This document shows positions 63,924 through 64,000 of a DNA stretch of 64,000 bases, piece by piece. Source of the DNA: Cellulophaga sp. L1A9 (lineage in GTDB: Bacteria > Bacteroidota > Bacteroidia > Flavobacteriales > Flavobacteriaceae); the NCBI RefSeq assembly GCF_009797025.1, contig NZ_CP047027.1, positions 4,774,001 to 4,838,000 on the forward strand, read 5' to 3'. How positions within the stretch are numbered: position 1 is the first letter of the stretch; the number at the start of each line of letters is the position of its first letter. Both the position numbers and the translations under genes were made by a program. Below the pieces are notes generated by a model, which saw nothing but the letters and a program-made list of their open reading frames with translations, did not search any database and was not told the DNA's origin.

Positions 63924-64000
63924 TTACTTTTTAACTACAACATAATCAGCAAAATAGTTATGGCTATCCGTAAATTTAGTCTGGATTTCCATAGCTGTAT
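63924..64000 (-). CDS. 3' end of a gene continuing beyond the window
   Basis: The last 77 bases read on the minus strand as an open frame ending TEIQ-type: AMEIQTKFTDSHNYFADY then VVVKK and a TAA stop at 63924-63926. Twenty-four residues are too few for a family call. About 100 AT-rich bases separate it from the peptidase start. Confidence 0.5.
   Translation of the reverse strand, partial: TAMEIQTKFTDSHNYFADYVVVKK

Overview
The window reads as chromosome of a marine-type flavobacterium (Bacteroidetes, Flavobacteriaceae; Cellulophaga/Maribacter-like is a guess). The evidence is low GC, a TTG-N19-TATATTTG promoter of the Bacteroidetes type, few Shine-Dalgarno sequences, many short lipoproteins with an LxxC lipobox, and families typical of the group (DUF6090, DUF4861, LytTR regulators, YHYH protein, M3 dipeptidase). 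No rRNA, tRNA, CRISPR array, transposase, integrase or phage gene was recognised.

1-5.0 kb: a metal-uptake operon with a DtxR/MntR-type repressor, a TroA/ZnuA-type binding lipoprotein, an ATPase and two permeases. A 22-bp perfect palindrome sits on the presumed transcription start. Both permeases carry a C-terminal winged-helix-like extension, and the first has no ATG where its conserved N-terminus begins. 5.0-6.9 kb is non-coding and filled with two kinds of intergenic repeat (117 bp and 259 bp). The same two kinds fill 54.2-56.1 kb.

6.9-16.3 kb: a DUF6090 protein, then a minus-strand operon tolC-macA-macB(ATPase)-macB(permease)-histidine kinase-LytTR regulator (tripartite efflux with its own sensor pair), two membrane proteins and a DinB-like protein. 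16.4-18.5 kb: an overlapping pair of a VAO/PCMH-type flavoprotein and a FeeM/GNAT-like putative N-acyl amino acid synthase. 18.8-22.3 kb: DUF4861 protein, Crp/Fnr regulator, SDR-like epimerase and SRPBCC protein. 22.5-34.7 kb: mostly minus-strand envelope proteins (lipoproteins, SH3/VCBS-like paralogues, polysaccharide deacetylase, TPR protein, MORN-repeat protein), a fatty-acid hydroxylase-like protein and a GNAT.

35-49.6 kb is the most unusual part. Functionally unrelated single genes or pairs, all on the minus strand, are separated by related non-coding blocks. Their left edges carry an AAC-containing motif, in four cases followed by a small hairpin; several right edges carry GTTGTGC. This resembles a gene-cassette array, although no integrase is present. 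The cargo includes a DUF692/MNIO metallo-oxidase translationally coupled to a secreted 92-residue precursor ending in a CxxC motif (a minimal RiPP locus), a 1280-residue TIR-like/STAND NTPase (a candidate NLR-type anti-phage protein), a SUKH-like protein, a YD-repeat lipoprotein, a serine beta-lactamase-like hydrolase, a CPBP protease and a membrane LytTR regulator.

49.6-64 kb: a second locus with Crp/Fnr, SRPBCC and NAD(P)-binding genes, a large atypical SDR with a zinc ribbon, the second repeat field, two DEAD-box helicases in tandem, envelope proteins, a YHYH lipoprotein, an M3 metallopeptidase lipoprotein and the 3' end of one more minus-strand gene.
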